NCBI GenBank assembly: GCA_012519415.1 | Contig: JAAYQG010000033.1 | Span: forward strand, 1-32,735 | Origin: Treponema sp. | GTDB taxonomy: Bacteria; Spirochaetota; Spirochaetia; Treponematales; Treponemataceae | Direction: 5' to 3' | DNA length: 32,735 bases | In this document: positions 1 to 7,706 of the stretch, one piece after another | Numbering within the stretch: the first letter of the stretch is position 1 | Layout: every line of letters begins with the position of its first letter | Translations under genes and position numbers: made by a program | The notes under the pieces: generated by a model | Databases searched by the model: none | Told to the model about the DNA's origin: nothing | What the model saw: the letters and a program-made list of their open reading frames with translations, nothing else

Positions 1-46
1 AAATAGGCTTTTCCAATGGTCTCATGCTAATTTTTCTTACTGTCAT
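1..46 (-). CDS. Possible 5' end of a divergent gene leaving the window
   Basis: An ATG at 46-44 on the minus strand opens a frame that stays open to the window edge and begins MTVRKISMRPLEKPI. Only 15 codons are visible, so the product cannot be named. A weak GAG lies just before the ATG. It is listed because the next gene runs the opposite way and the gap between them would hold divergent promoters. It could also be chance. Confidence 0.3.
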   Translation of the reverse strand, partial: MTVRKISMRPLEKPI

Positions 47-174
47 CTCATTGTATCTGTAATGATAGCAAAAAAAGATGAAAAAACTGCAAATTCAATA
101 AAAAAAGTGCCCTGCCGAAAAAGCTCTGATATGGTAAAGATTGCACATAATCAAAAAAAATGTTATTCTAAGGT

Positions 175-1332
175 ATGTTTAATTTGGTGGCATTATGTGC
201 TGTCGGTGCTGAAAAAATACTGTCGCAAGAGATAAAACTGCTTGGTTATTCTCCTGTTTCAAATGCTCCCGGTCGTGTGTTTTTTACAGCCTTAACACAA
301 GATGCGCTTTATCGAACAAACCTTTGTTTACGAACAGCAGATAGAGTATATTTGCAGATTGCTTCATTTAATGCTGATAATTTTGATTCACTTTTTGAGG
401 CAGTAAAAGCAATAAATTGGCAAGATTTTTTCAAAAAAGATGTGCGCTTAGTTGTCGATAAAGTTCGCTCGCATAATAGCAAACTTTCTTCGGAACATAC
501 TATTCAATCAATGGTTCATAAAGCTGTTTACACAAAACTTGGTGAAATTTGGAATATGTCGGTTTTGCCAGAAAGTGGTTCAGAAGCAACCGTGCGGATT
601 CATTTAGAAAAAAATGAAGTAATAGTCTTGCTAGATTTAAGCGGAGAGCCTCTTAATAAAAGAGGATATAGAACTCATGGCGGAGATGCTCCTTTAAGGG
701 AAAGTTTTGCAGCAACGATTTTACAACAAATGTGCTGGAGACGAAAAACGCCTTTGCATGATCCTTTTTGTGGGTCTGGAACTTTGCCGATAGAAGCGAC
801 TCTTTATGCTTATAATGTTGCGCCGGGATTTGGGCGTCATTTTGCTATAGAAAAGCTTGCTATTTACGATTATAAAACAGAATTACGGATAAAACAAAGT
901 GAGGCTGAAAAAATTCGCCCAGAATGTATTGCGCGAATCACCGGAAGCGATATAAATCCTAAAGCTGTTGAAAGAGCGAAAATAAATGCAGAACATGCTT
1001 GTGTTACAGCGGGGCGAGCGTTGCAGCTTATTGGCAGCGATCAGCGCATTCAGCGTCCTGATTTTACGGAAGCAGACTTTAAATCTATATCAGCTCCGTA
1101 TGAAAAAGGGCTTATAATTGCAAATCCGCCATATGGGGAACGTCTTGGTACTGCTGAAGAAGTAGAAATTTTGTATAAAGATATGGCTGGTCTTTTTGAA
1201 GCATTTCCGGAGTGGCAGATGGGTGTTATTACAGCGAATCCGAATTTTGAAAAAATGGTTGGTCGAAAAGCTACAAAATTAAAAAAATTTAAATGTGGAA
1301 GTCTTGATACAGTTTTTTATTCATATCTATAA
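175..1332 (+). CDS. THUMP-domain class I SAM-dependent RNA methyltransferase (RlmL N-domain/YpsC type)
   Basis: This is probably a 23S rRNA guanine-N2 methyltransferase of the UPF0020/RlmL family. Residues about 1-50 form the ferredoxin-like start (FNLVALCAVGAEKIL), about 55-155 the THUMP domain for RNA binding, and 165-385 the Rossmann methyltransferase. The SAM-binding motif is DPFCGSGT at 196-203, and the catalytic NPPYGERL begins at 317, as expected for amino-group methylation. The length of 385 aa fits the single-domain family, not the 700-aa RlmL-RlmK fusion. The start at 175 is fixed by the conserved N-terminal strand, although the only Shine-Dalgarno-like AAGG (170-173) is unusually close. 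The exact target base is not shown by the sequence. Confidence 0.9.
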   Translation: MFNLVALCAVGAEKILSQEIKLLGYSPVSNAPGRVFFTALTQDALYRTNLCLRTADRVYLQIASFNADNFDSLFEAVKAINWQDFFKKDVRLVVDKVRSHNSKLSSEHTIQSMVHKAVYTKLGEIWNMSVLPESGSEATVRIHLEKNEVIVLLDLSGEPLNKRGYRTHGGDAPLRESFAATILQQMCWRRKTPLHDPFCGSGTLPIEATLYAYNVAPGFGRHFAIEKLAIYDYKTELRIKQSEAEKIRPECIARITGSDINPKAVERAKINAEHACVTAGRALQLIGSDQRIQRPDFTEADFKSISAPYEKGLIIANPPYGERLGTAEEVEILYKDMAGLFEAFPEWQMGVITANPNFEKMVGRKATKLKKFKCGSLDTVFYSYL

Positions 1333-1383
1333 ATGCTGCAAAAGTTTTTGATACACTTTTATAGCAGCAAAAAGGTAAAGACA

Positions 1384-1998
1384 ATGGCAATTATTGTTGA
1401 ACACGACAAGCGAAAACGCACAATTTTAGACAAGGCACTTGATGTATTTGTTGACGAAGGCTATGAAGATGCAACTTTTCAAAAAATAGCAGACAGGTGT
1501 GGAATTACACGAACTACACTTTATTTATATTTTAGAAACAAACGTGAAATATTTATAAGCAGTATTAAACAGTTGACTACAAACATTGAATTAAATCTTT
1601 TGGATGTTATGCATAATAAAAAACTTACTTCCCATGAAAAACTCCAACAAGTTTTGCACCAAATTATAGATGGTTGCAGAGAAAATTCAAAACTTTTTAT
1701 AGTTATACTCAAATATCTTTTGCAAGTCCAAAAAACAGGCAAAGATCCTGGATTGTTAGTTAGACGAAGAACGATTAGACTTCGACATCTTTTGTGCAAT
1801 ATTCTTATTGAGGGCATAAACAAAGATGAATTAAATATTTCTGTAAAAGAAATTGCAACAACTTACGAAATGCTTTATTCAATGGTTGAATCATCTATTT
1901 TTAGACTTGCGATATTAAACCAAAAAGATATAAAAGAAATATATTCTGCTATAGATTTAGCAATTTCAGGTATAGCAAAGGAAAAGCCGGTGCAGTAA
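1384..1998 (+). CDS. TetR/AcrR family transcriptional regulator
   Basis: A 204-aa DNA-binding repressor-type protein. Its N-terminal tri-helical domain has the classic pattern (ILDKALDVFVDEGYEDATF, then the recognition helix ITRTTLYLYFRNKREIF). The C-terminal part is helical and variable, as expected for ligand sensing, with no recognisable ligand type. An in-frame ATG at 1333, directly after the previous stop codon, would add 17 poorly conserved residues. The ATG at 1384 is preferred because it follows AAAGGTAAAG and gives the normal TetR start. The gene lies 51 bases after the methyltransferase stop and may share its transcript. The regulated genes are unknown, and no operator was recognised. 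Confidence 0.85.
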   Translation: MAIIVEHDKRKRTILDKALDVFVDEGYEDATFQKIADRCGITRTTLYLYFRNKREIFISSIKQLTTNIELNLLDVMHNKKLTSHEKLQQVLHQIIDGCRENSKLFIVILKYLLQVQKTGKDPGLLVRRRTIRLRHLLCNILIEGINKDELNISVKEIATTYEMLYSMVESSIFRLAILNQKDIKEIYSAIDLAISGIAKEKPVQ

Positions 1999-2228
1999 AG
2001 TGTCTGTATTTGTGCAAAATATGATAAGACAGAAGACTTAAAAAAAATATATATTGATAATCCATGTTTCCAAAATGTTTAAGGCTTGCTTTGGAAGAAT
2101 GTTTGAGTTTATAAAACATGACATTCAGGCTAGTATACATTGCAAAATCATAGAAATGTCAACGAAAGTCAATAAAACCCAAGAGTTTTTATGTTGACAA
2201 TTATTGAAAAAAAAGAGAATGTATTTAA

Positions 2229-2603
2229 GTGAATTTATCAGAAAAGCGAAGCGGCGGTCGCTATAAAGATTATGCACGAATAGACGCACCTGATTTATGT
2301 GTCTTGCCGGCAATGTTGCTTGATATAAGCAAAAACGGCTGCCGTGTAAAATTTCCAATCTCAGTAGAAATTAATAAAGAAGACGAATGCAAATTAAATA
2401 TACAGCCGTCTTGTAAGCAAGGATTAAAGCCATTTTCTCTTACAGTAAAACCTGTTTGGACAGAAGAAACAAACGGTTGCAATGAAGCAGGTTTTTCTAT
2501 AATAGGCACATCCGATTTCCCCCGACTTTCAAATTATCTTAATGTTCTTCATGAGGCTACAATTGATTCAAGCGAGCTTTTGCTGAAAGAATTATGCTTT
2601 TAA
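2229..2603 (+). CDS. PilZ domain c-di-GMP-binding protein
   Basis: A 124-aa single-domain PilZ protein, a likely cytoplasmic c-di-GMP effector. Both ligand motifs are intact: RxxxR as R7-SGG-R11, and DxSxxG as DISKNG at 32-37. A beta-barrel-like stretch follows. The start is a GTG; an ATG ten bases upstream is out of frame and runs into a stop after a short stretch. The 230 bases before the gene (1999-2228) hold no gene I can support, only a loose stem-loop (TTCCAAA/TTTGGAA). The 3' end overlaps the next gene by 10 bases, so the two are probably co-translated. The partner or process controlled cannot be read from the sequence; motility or envelope control is the family expectation. Confidence 0.85.
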   Translation: MNLSEKRSGGRYKDYARIDAPDLCVLPAMLLDISKNGCRVKFPISVEINKEDECKLNIQPSCKQGLKPFSLTVKPVWTEETNGCNEAGFSIIGTSDFPRLSNYLNVLHEATIDSSELLLKELCF

Positions 2604-3577
2604 TAAAACAGCTGAAAGGTTGTGCTTTTCTTGCTTTTGAAGAAAAACAATCTTGGCTTATAGATGAGCTTTGTAATTATTTTGGTGCAGATAAAAAAGA
2701 GCTTGTTTTTTATGGTAATTTAATCTATTGGCAAAACGATTTATCAAAAAACATAAAACCGTTTTGGTGTAGCACCGTTTATATCGAACCCTTTACAGTT
2801 ACTTTTTCTTCTATTTCTGAAGCAGCTTCTGCATTAAAGCAAATGCAACGAAACTGGGCTCCTTATCAATATGTTTTTTTTAGGCGAGCCGCATTAGTTC
2901 AAAAAAAACTGCCTTATATAAATCTAAAAGATAGAATTTTTCCATATACGTTGCCTAAAACTCCAATTGGTGCATGGACTTTAATAGACGAAAATACAAT
3001 GATAGCATCTGCTAAAACATCAAGCTATCTTCCATGTGGACGCATAAAGTTTGTTGAAGATCATGAAAATCCGCCAAGTAGAGCTTATCTAAAAATTCAA
3101 GAAGCTCTTGTTCATTTCCAGTCTTTTTTTGGAGATTTTCCAAAAGAAAACCAGCGTTGTTTTGATGCAGGAGCATCTCCCGGCGGCTGGACATATGTTC
3201 TTTTGCAGTTGGGTTGTTTTGTTCTTGCAGTTGATAGAAGTCCGCTTGTGGATAATCTTATGTCAAACCCGAAAGTTCGATTTTTGAAACATGATGCATT
3301 CACCTTAAAATGCGAAGATATAGAACCTGTTGATTGGATTTTTTCTGATGTTATATGTTATCCGGAACGACTTCTAGAATGGATAAAAATGTGGCTTGCA
3401 AGACCGAATGTTCCCAACATGATTTGCACAATAAAAATACAAGGCAAAATAGATTGGGAGATAATAAAAACATTCGAATCAATTCCGAACAGTTATGTAA
3501 TTCACCTGAATTATAATAAACATGAACTAACGTGGCTTCATAAAGGCACAACAAACATAGAACAAAATAATTTATAA
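2594..3577 (+). CDS. RlmM-like 2'-O-ribose RNA methyltransferase (FtsJ fold)
   Basis: A 327-aa protein with an N-terminal region of about 145 residues, which fits the THUMP-like part of RlmM, and a C-terminal FtsJ/RrmJ fold. The SAM motif DAGASPGGWT lies at 191-200. Residues fitting the K-D-K-E tetrad are visible: K167 (SRAYLKIQEA), D in DWIFSDV, K in ICTIKIQG, and E in NKHELTWL. The family methylates the ribose of a 23S rRNA cytidine (C2498 in E. coli); the same target here is inference. It overlaps the PilZ gene by 10 bases, an odd partnership that suggests shared transcription more than shared function. Together with the gene at 175 it makes two rRNA-type methyltransferases in 3.5 kb. Confidence 0.85.
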   Translation: MLLIKQLKGCAFLAFEEKQSWLIDELCNYFGADKKELVFYGNLIYWQNDLSKNIKPFWCSTVYIEPFTVTFSSISEAASALKQMQRNWAPYQYVFFRRAALVQKKLPYINLKDRIFPYTLPKTPIGAWTLIDENTMIASAKTSSYLPCGRIKFVEDHENPPSRAYLKIQEALVHFQSFFGDFPKENQRCFDAGASPGGWTYVLLQLGCFVLAVDRSPLVDNLMSNPKVRFLKHDAFTLKCEDIEPVDWIFSDVICYPERLLEWIKMWLARPNVPNMICTIKIQGKIDWEIIKTFESIPNSYVIHLNYNKHELTWLHKGTTNIEQNNL

Positions 3578-3617
3578 TATGATAATCCAAATGGTTTTGA
3601 ATATATTTTACAGTTTT

Positions 3618-3648
3618 TTTACAGTTTATTTAAATAGTGTGTTATAAT
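3618..3648 (+). promoter_or_regulatory. Promoter of cheX
   Basis: A perfect -10 TATAAT lies at 3643-3648. The best -35 is TTTACA at 3618-3623 with a long 19-base spacer, so the -35 is uncertain. The Shine-Dalgarno AAGGGG follows at 3662-3667, seven bases before the ATG of cheX, giving a leader of about 20 bases. Confidence 0.6.
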
Positions 3649-3674
3649 GCTAAACATAAATAAGGGGTTAGTTT

Positions 3675-4136
3675 ATGGATGTTAAGATTATCAATCCTTT
3701 TTTGGCTGCCGGCTTGTCTGTGTTTGAATCAATGTTTAACCTAGCATCAAAGAATAAAGAGCCTTTTTTGCTTGATGTGAACACAGGTCATCCATGGGAA
3801 ATTTCCGGCTTGTTAGGCGTTACAGGTGATAGCAGTGGGATTGTTGCTTTTAGGCTTGGGCGCACTCTCGCTTATAAAATGCTCGAACTCTCCGGTATGG
3901 GCGATGTCAAAGATGATGAACGAGAAGAAATGTCCAAACAGCTTGTTGCCGAATTTACAAACATTGTTTCTGGAAATGCAATTTCTTCACTTACAGATAT
4001 AGACTTGAAAGTTTCTCCGCCTGTTACAATTTCAGGAAGAAATCATTCCATTTCTTGGCCAAAAAATTATCCTGTAATAGCAATTCCGTTTGTAACAAAA
4101 TTCGGTGCTTACGAAGTTGATGTATGTTTTAAATAA
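3675..4136 (+). CDS. cheX: CheX-type chemotaxis phosphatase (CheY-P phosphatase)
   Basis: A 153-aa cytoplasmic protein of the CheC/CheX/FliY group. CheX removes the phosphate from CheY-P and so resets the flagellar switch; it is the main CheY-P phosphatase in spirochaetes. The single active-site motif ExxN is present as E93-FT-N96 within AEFTNIVSGNA, and one such motif distinguishes CheX from two-site CheC. Length and the alpha/beta pattern fit the family. The gene is monocistronic by its layout, with its own promoter and SD upstream and a strong terminator directly after it. No che or fla gene is adjacent, so its CheY partner must be elsewhere. Confidence 0.87.
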   Translation: MDVKIINPFLAAGLSVFESMFNLASKNKEPFLLDVNTGHPWEISGLLGVTGDSSGIVAFRLGRTLAYKMLELSGMGDVKDDEREEMSKQLVAEFTNIVSGNAISSLTDIDLKVSPPVTISGRNHSISWPKNYPVIAIPFVTKFGAYEVDVCFK

Positions 4137-4159
4137 TTTAAATTATTATGTAATTAATG

Positions 4160-4189
4160 CGCTCCGATGTAAAAATCGGGGCGTTTTTT
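4160..4189 (+). terminator. Rho-independent terminator of cheX
   Basis: A 9-bp stem (CGCTCCGAT / ATCGGGGCG, one G-U pair) with a 6-base loop is followed by six T residues at 4184-4189. It sits 24 bases after the cheX stop and separates cheX from the convergent EAL gene. The T run is on the plus strand only, so it acts mainly for cheX. Confidence 0.9.
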
Positions 4190-4218
4190 ATTGGTGGAGT
4201 TTTTGCGTTATGTTTGGG

Positions 4219-6654
4219 TTACTTTTGAAAACCGGCAATAAGTTTTGCTTCCTCAAGAAAACTCAACAAACGCGCACTAGACATAGGCGTTGCATAGAAA
4301 AAACCTTGAACAAAATCAGTGCCAAGTTCTATTGCTTTGTCGAGAACTTCTTGTGTTTCAACGCCTTCGGCAATAATGCTTAAATTGAAGCTTTTGCATG
4401 CGTCGATTATAGATTTAACAATTACGTCTTGTCGGTCTGAAACACCAAGCTGGTATACAATTTGGCGATCAAGTTTTAGGGTATCAACAGGAAGATTTGC
4501 AAGATAATTGATGCCGTTGTATCCTGCGCCAAAATCGTCTAATGCAATGCGAATGCCTAAAGTTTTAAGCTGAATAACTTTTTCTTTAACAGATTCAAAT
4601 GAAGTAATAAAAGCAGATTCGGTAATTTCAAACTCAAAAAAGGATAGAGGAACTTGAGAATCTGTAAGAATTTTTTTTAAGCGGTCGAAAAATCCATACT
4701 GAAGAAGCTGCACGACAGATAGATTTATCGAAATTGTATCTATGTTTGTTTGTCTGTTTTGTATTGATTTTGCAAAGTCGCAAACGTTTCTAATAATTAT
4801 ATCGCCTAAGTCGCCGATAAAACCATTTGCTTCGGCTACGGCAATGGCTTCTTCCGGTCCAATGACAAACTGGCTGTTTTTTATGCGAAGCAAAGCTTCA
4901 AGTCGTGTAAAACGATTTTCTTTTATTGAATATACAGGCTGATAAACGACTTCAATATCGGTTTTTTTGTTTATTGCCTCTACAACGATATCTTTGATTA
5001 TATTACTTCTGCTGACAGCATCATTGATGATACTGCTATAAACAATACACACGTTGCGTTCCGTTAAAGATTTTGAATATTTTAGAGCAGTCTTGCAACT
5101 TCGCAAAAGGTCAAAAGAAGAAGTTCCATGATCCGGAAAATCAGCTCGTCCGGCATTCATGCTGATTGTATGTTCCCCTGCCGGAATTTCTACAGGATTT
5201 TTAAAATAATCTTTGATTTCACGGATAACATTTGCACATTTTGCACCGTCCGCATCCAGTGTAATAATTACAAAAGTATCTCCATTGTAACGGAAAACAT
5301 TTGACTGCGAAACCGTATCAAGCATGGCAGCAGTTTTTCTTAAAAGCATATCGCCCGTTTTTACAGAAAACAATTCATTAAAATGGTCAAAATCTACTAC
5401 ATCAATCATAAAAATTGAAAAGTCTTTTCGTTCCGTCTGAATTAATTCTTCAATTGTTCGGGTTAATGCGCTTCTATTTCCTATTCCTAAAAGAGGGTCT
5501 GTAAATGCCATAACTTCAAGGTTTGCTTGATATGCAGACATTGAAGATATGGTTTCATTTAAAGTTTCAGCTAAAATATTTAAGTTTTTATCTCGAAAAT
5601 TTTCAAACTTAATTTCTTGAGAACCTGTTTTAATTTCCATGCAACGACAAACCATTTTTTTTAAGGGAATATCAAGTCGCTTGTACAAAATCACATTGAC
5701 AAATACAGCAGCTATAAACATAAACAACGATGTAATCAAAAGGAGCCTCAAAGAGGCAAAAGCATTAAATACAATTTCCACTCGATTTATAGATGCACAT
5801 AAAAGCAAGTTGAATTCGCTAATCATTGTTGTAATTGCAATTCTTTCAGGTTGGTTTTCGGTTCGAAAAGTTGTTTCGGTTGAAGTTTCATTTTGTTTAG
5901 GCATTATTCTTTCTGCAAGTGAAGAATCGGTAAATAAAACATCAGCCCATTCTTCTGTGGAAAGCGAGCCATAAATCAAATTAAGATAATTATCAAGAAT
6001 GCAGATTGTGCCGCTTTTTGCAAAAGATTGCCGGTTTAGAGAATTATAAAAGTAATTTCTTGAAGTTTTTGCTATCAAAAAGCCACAAGTTTTTTTTTCA
6101 TTTAAAATTGGAATTATAAAAAAAGAAGTATTGTGAGAATTATCAGGCAGTGTTAAAAAAAGCGGCTGGTTTTTTGAAAATGTGTTTGAAAACATCCATG
6201 CGAGAATATTTTCAAAAAAGATTTTTTCGTTTTGTTTTTTTTCCGAATAAATCGACTCTAAATAAACAGGTTTTCCGAAAGCTGAAAAATATTCGATTGA
6301 ATCAATAATAGGCAACATATTTTCTATGAAATTTGTTTGCCAATGAATTTTTTCGATTAATTCAGATGAAATATTTTCCGACTTACTTTCGACAAATTCA
6401 ATAATATGAGGCTCTGCGGCAAGATTTAGAAGCTGTGTTTGTGCTTCATTCAAAGATGAGTTAATTTCATTCGAATAAAGCTGAAGTGTTTTTGTCATTG
6501 CGCTTGTGATGGATTTATGTTCGTTTTTGTAAGTAAAAACAAACGCTATAGATAATAAACAAAGAAAAAGCAGAAGACAAAGCCCAACCGCAATTACATA
6601 TATGTTAGTAAAAAAAGAGAAAAACCTTTTTCGATTTAGTTTTTTTGTTTCCAT
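4219..6654 (-). CDS. Membrane c-di-GMP phosphodiesterase with degenerate GGDEF and intact EAL
   Basis: An 811-aa inner-membrane signalling protein. TM1 is at about 17-41, a sensor region of about 260 residues faces outside, and TM2 at about 301-325 is followed by a short linker. The GGDEF domain (about 384-540) has YNGDTF at 456-461 where the signature belongs, so it should not make c-di-GMP and may instead bind GTP or regulate. The EAL domain (about 568-800) keeps the catalytic set: EALLR 586-590, N in SINLS, FEFEITES, DDFGAG 706-711, K in DTLKLD, EGVET 763-767, and QGFFYATP. It should hydrolyse c-di-GMP. Its ATG overlaps the metA stop by one base (TAATG), so it is translated from the metA message. 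Possible effectors of the same pathway nearby are the PilZ protein at 2229 and, indirectly, CheX. Confidence 0.9.
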   Translation of the reverse strand: METKKLNRKRFFSFFTNIYVIAVGLCLLLFLCLLSIAFVFTYKNEHKSITSAMTKTLQLYSNEINSSLNEAQTQLLNLAAEPHIIEFVESKSENISSELIEKIHWQTNFIENMLPIIDSIEYFSAFGKPVYLESIYSEKKQNEKIFFENILAWMFSNTFSKNQPLFLTLPDNSHNTSFFIIPILNEKKTCGFLIAKTSRNYFYNSLNRQSFAKSGTICILDNYLNLIYGSLSTEEWADVLFTDSSLAERIMPKQNETSTETTFRTENQPERIAITTMISEFNLLLCASINRVEIVFNAFASLRLLLITSLFMFIAAVFVNVILYKRLDIPLKKMVCRCMEIKTGSQEIKFENFRDKNLNILAETLNETISSMSAYQANLEVMAFTDPLLGIGNRSALTRTIEELIQTERKDFSIFMIDVVDFDHFNELFSVKTGDMLLRKTAAMLDTVSQSNVFRYNGDTFVIITLDADGAKCANVIREIKDYFKNPVEIPAGEHTISMNAGRADFPDHGTSSFDLLRSCKTALKYSKSLTERNVCIVYSSIINDAVSRSNIIKDIVVEAINKKTDIEVVYQPVYSIKENRFTRLEALLRIKNSQFVIGPEEAIAVAEANGFIGDLGDIIIRNVCDFAKSIQNRQTNIDTISINLSVVQLLQYGFFDRLKKILTDSQVPLSFFEFEITESAFITSFESVKEKVIQLKTLGIRIALDDFGAGYNGINYLANLPVDTLKLDRQIVYQLGVSDRQDVIVKSIIDACKSFNLSIIAEGVETQEVLDKAIELGTDFVQGFFYATPMSSARLLSFLEEAKLIAGFQK

Positions 6655-7568
6655 TAAATGTTTTCCAGTTCAAATGGTGTTTCTTGATATACATAATAGT
6701 TCAGCCAATTTGAATAAAACAAATGCGCATGACTTCTCCATGTTGAAACCGGCTTGTTTTCCGGATTATCGTTTGGAAAATAATTGTAAGGCATTTCTAT
6801 TTGTTTGTGCTGACTTATATCACGAAAATATTCAGCTCCAAGAGTTTCTGTATCATATTCGAGATGTCCTGTCATAAAAACACGCCGATTGTCTTTTGAT
6901 TTTACAAGAAGTATACCGGAGCGTTGAGATTCTGCAAGAATTTGAAGCTCTTTTACTTTTAGAATGTCTTCGGCTCTAATCTCTGTGTGCCGTGATTGCG
7001 GAGATGGAAAACGGTCGTCAAATCCCCTTAATAACGGATCGTTTTTGGTTTTTATTGTGTTTTGAAAAATACCGAACATCTTTTTTTCAAGATTATGTTT
7101 TGGAACTCCATAATGGTAAAAAAGTCCGGCTTGTGCACCCCAGCATATATAAAGTGTTGAAAAAACATTTTTAGAAGCAAAATCCATTATTGTGGTAAGT
7201 TCTTTCCAATAATCAACCTCATCAAACGAAAGTTGCTCCACTGGTGCGCCTGTAATAATCATGCCATCATATTTTTTATTGAATATTTCACTTGGTGTTA
7301 CATAAAACCGCTCGAGATGTTCAGCACCCGTATTTTTTGATTCATGTGTAGACATATGAACGAGAGAAATTTCAACTTGCAGCGGAGTGTTACCAAGCAG
7401 GCGAAGAAGCTGTATTTCTGTTGCAATTTTAGTAGGCATTAAATTGACTATTGCAATTTGCAACGGACGGATATCTTGCAATGCAGCTCGCTGTTCCGTC
7501 ATAACAAATATGTTTTCCGATTCAAGTACGGCTCGCGCAGGCAAGTCTGACTGTATTTTTATTGGCAT
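6654..7568 (-). CDS. metA: Homoserine O-acyltransferase MetA, probably acetyl-CoA type
   Basis: Activates the hydroxyl of homoserine for methionine synthesis. The start at 7568 is chosen over an in-frame upstream codon at 7622 because GGAAG lies five bases before it and it gives the canonical [18 protein letters not shown] start and a 304-aa length. In this numbering the catalytic triad falls on the known positions: C142 (YICWGAQAG), H235 and E237 (TGHLEYD). Residue 111 is Glu (ITGAPVE). In characterised MetA enzymes Glu here goes with acetyl-CoA and Gly with succinyl-CoA, so O-acetylhomoserine is the predicted product. No metY or metB is in the window. The gene heads a two-gene message with the EAL gene. 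Confidence 0.95.
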   Translation of the reverse strand: MPIKIQSDLPARAVLESENIFVMTEQRAALQDIRPLQIAIVNLMPTKIATEIQLLRLLGNTPLQVEISLVHMSTHESKNTGAEHLERFYVTPSEIFNKKYDGMIITGAPVEQLSFDEVDYWKELTTIMDFASKNVFSTLYICWGAQAGLFYHYGVPKHNLEKKMFGIFQNTIKTKNDPLLRGFDDRFPSPQSRHTEIRAEDILKVKELQILAESQRSGILLVKSKDNRRVFMTGHLEYDTETLGAEYFRDISQHKQIEMPYNYFPNDNPENKPVSTWRSHAHLFYSNWLNYYVYQETPFELENI

Positions 7569-7596
7569 AGATTCTTCCAGAAATTCATTTTTAATG

Positions 7597-7632
7597 TTGC
7601 CGAACATTTTGATTTTCGGCAAGCAAATTATA
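7597..7632 (-). promoter_or_regulatory. metA -10 element and 5'-terminal leader stem-loop
   Basis: A perfect TATAAT (minus strand) lies at 7627-7632, with no convincing -35 in the T-rich stretch upstream. Transcription should begin near 7620. An 8-bp stem TTGCCGAA/TTCGGCAA with a 10-base loop (7597-7622) would then form the very 5' end of the mRNA, 28 bases before the metA start codon. This also argues against the upstream start codon at 7622. The hairpin may protect the 5' end or regulate; it does not match a known riboswitch. Confidence 0.5.
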
Positions 7633-7706
7633 TCATTAAAAAATAAAAAAGTCGTCTATTGAAAATATGTTTATTCACATTAAAAGCATTATAAGCTTTC
7701 GTAGTT

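Noticed and set aside
5639-5974. Open frames opposite the EAL, metE and res genes
   Set aside because: They lie antisense to strongly supported genes, have no recognisable domains or Shine-Dalgarno sites, and follow from codon bias of the real genes.
7569-7622. Longer MetA with start at 7622
   Set aside because: It would add 18 residues not seen in the family, lies at the predicted transcription start, and lacks a Shine-Dalgarno, while 7568 has GGAAG and the canonical N-terminus.
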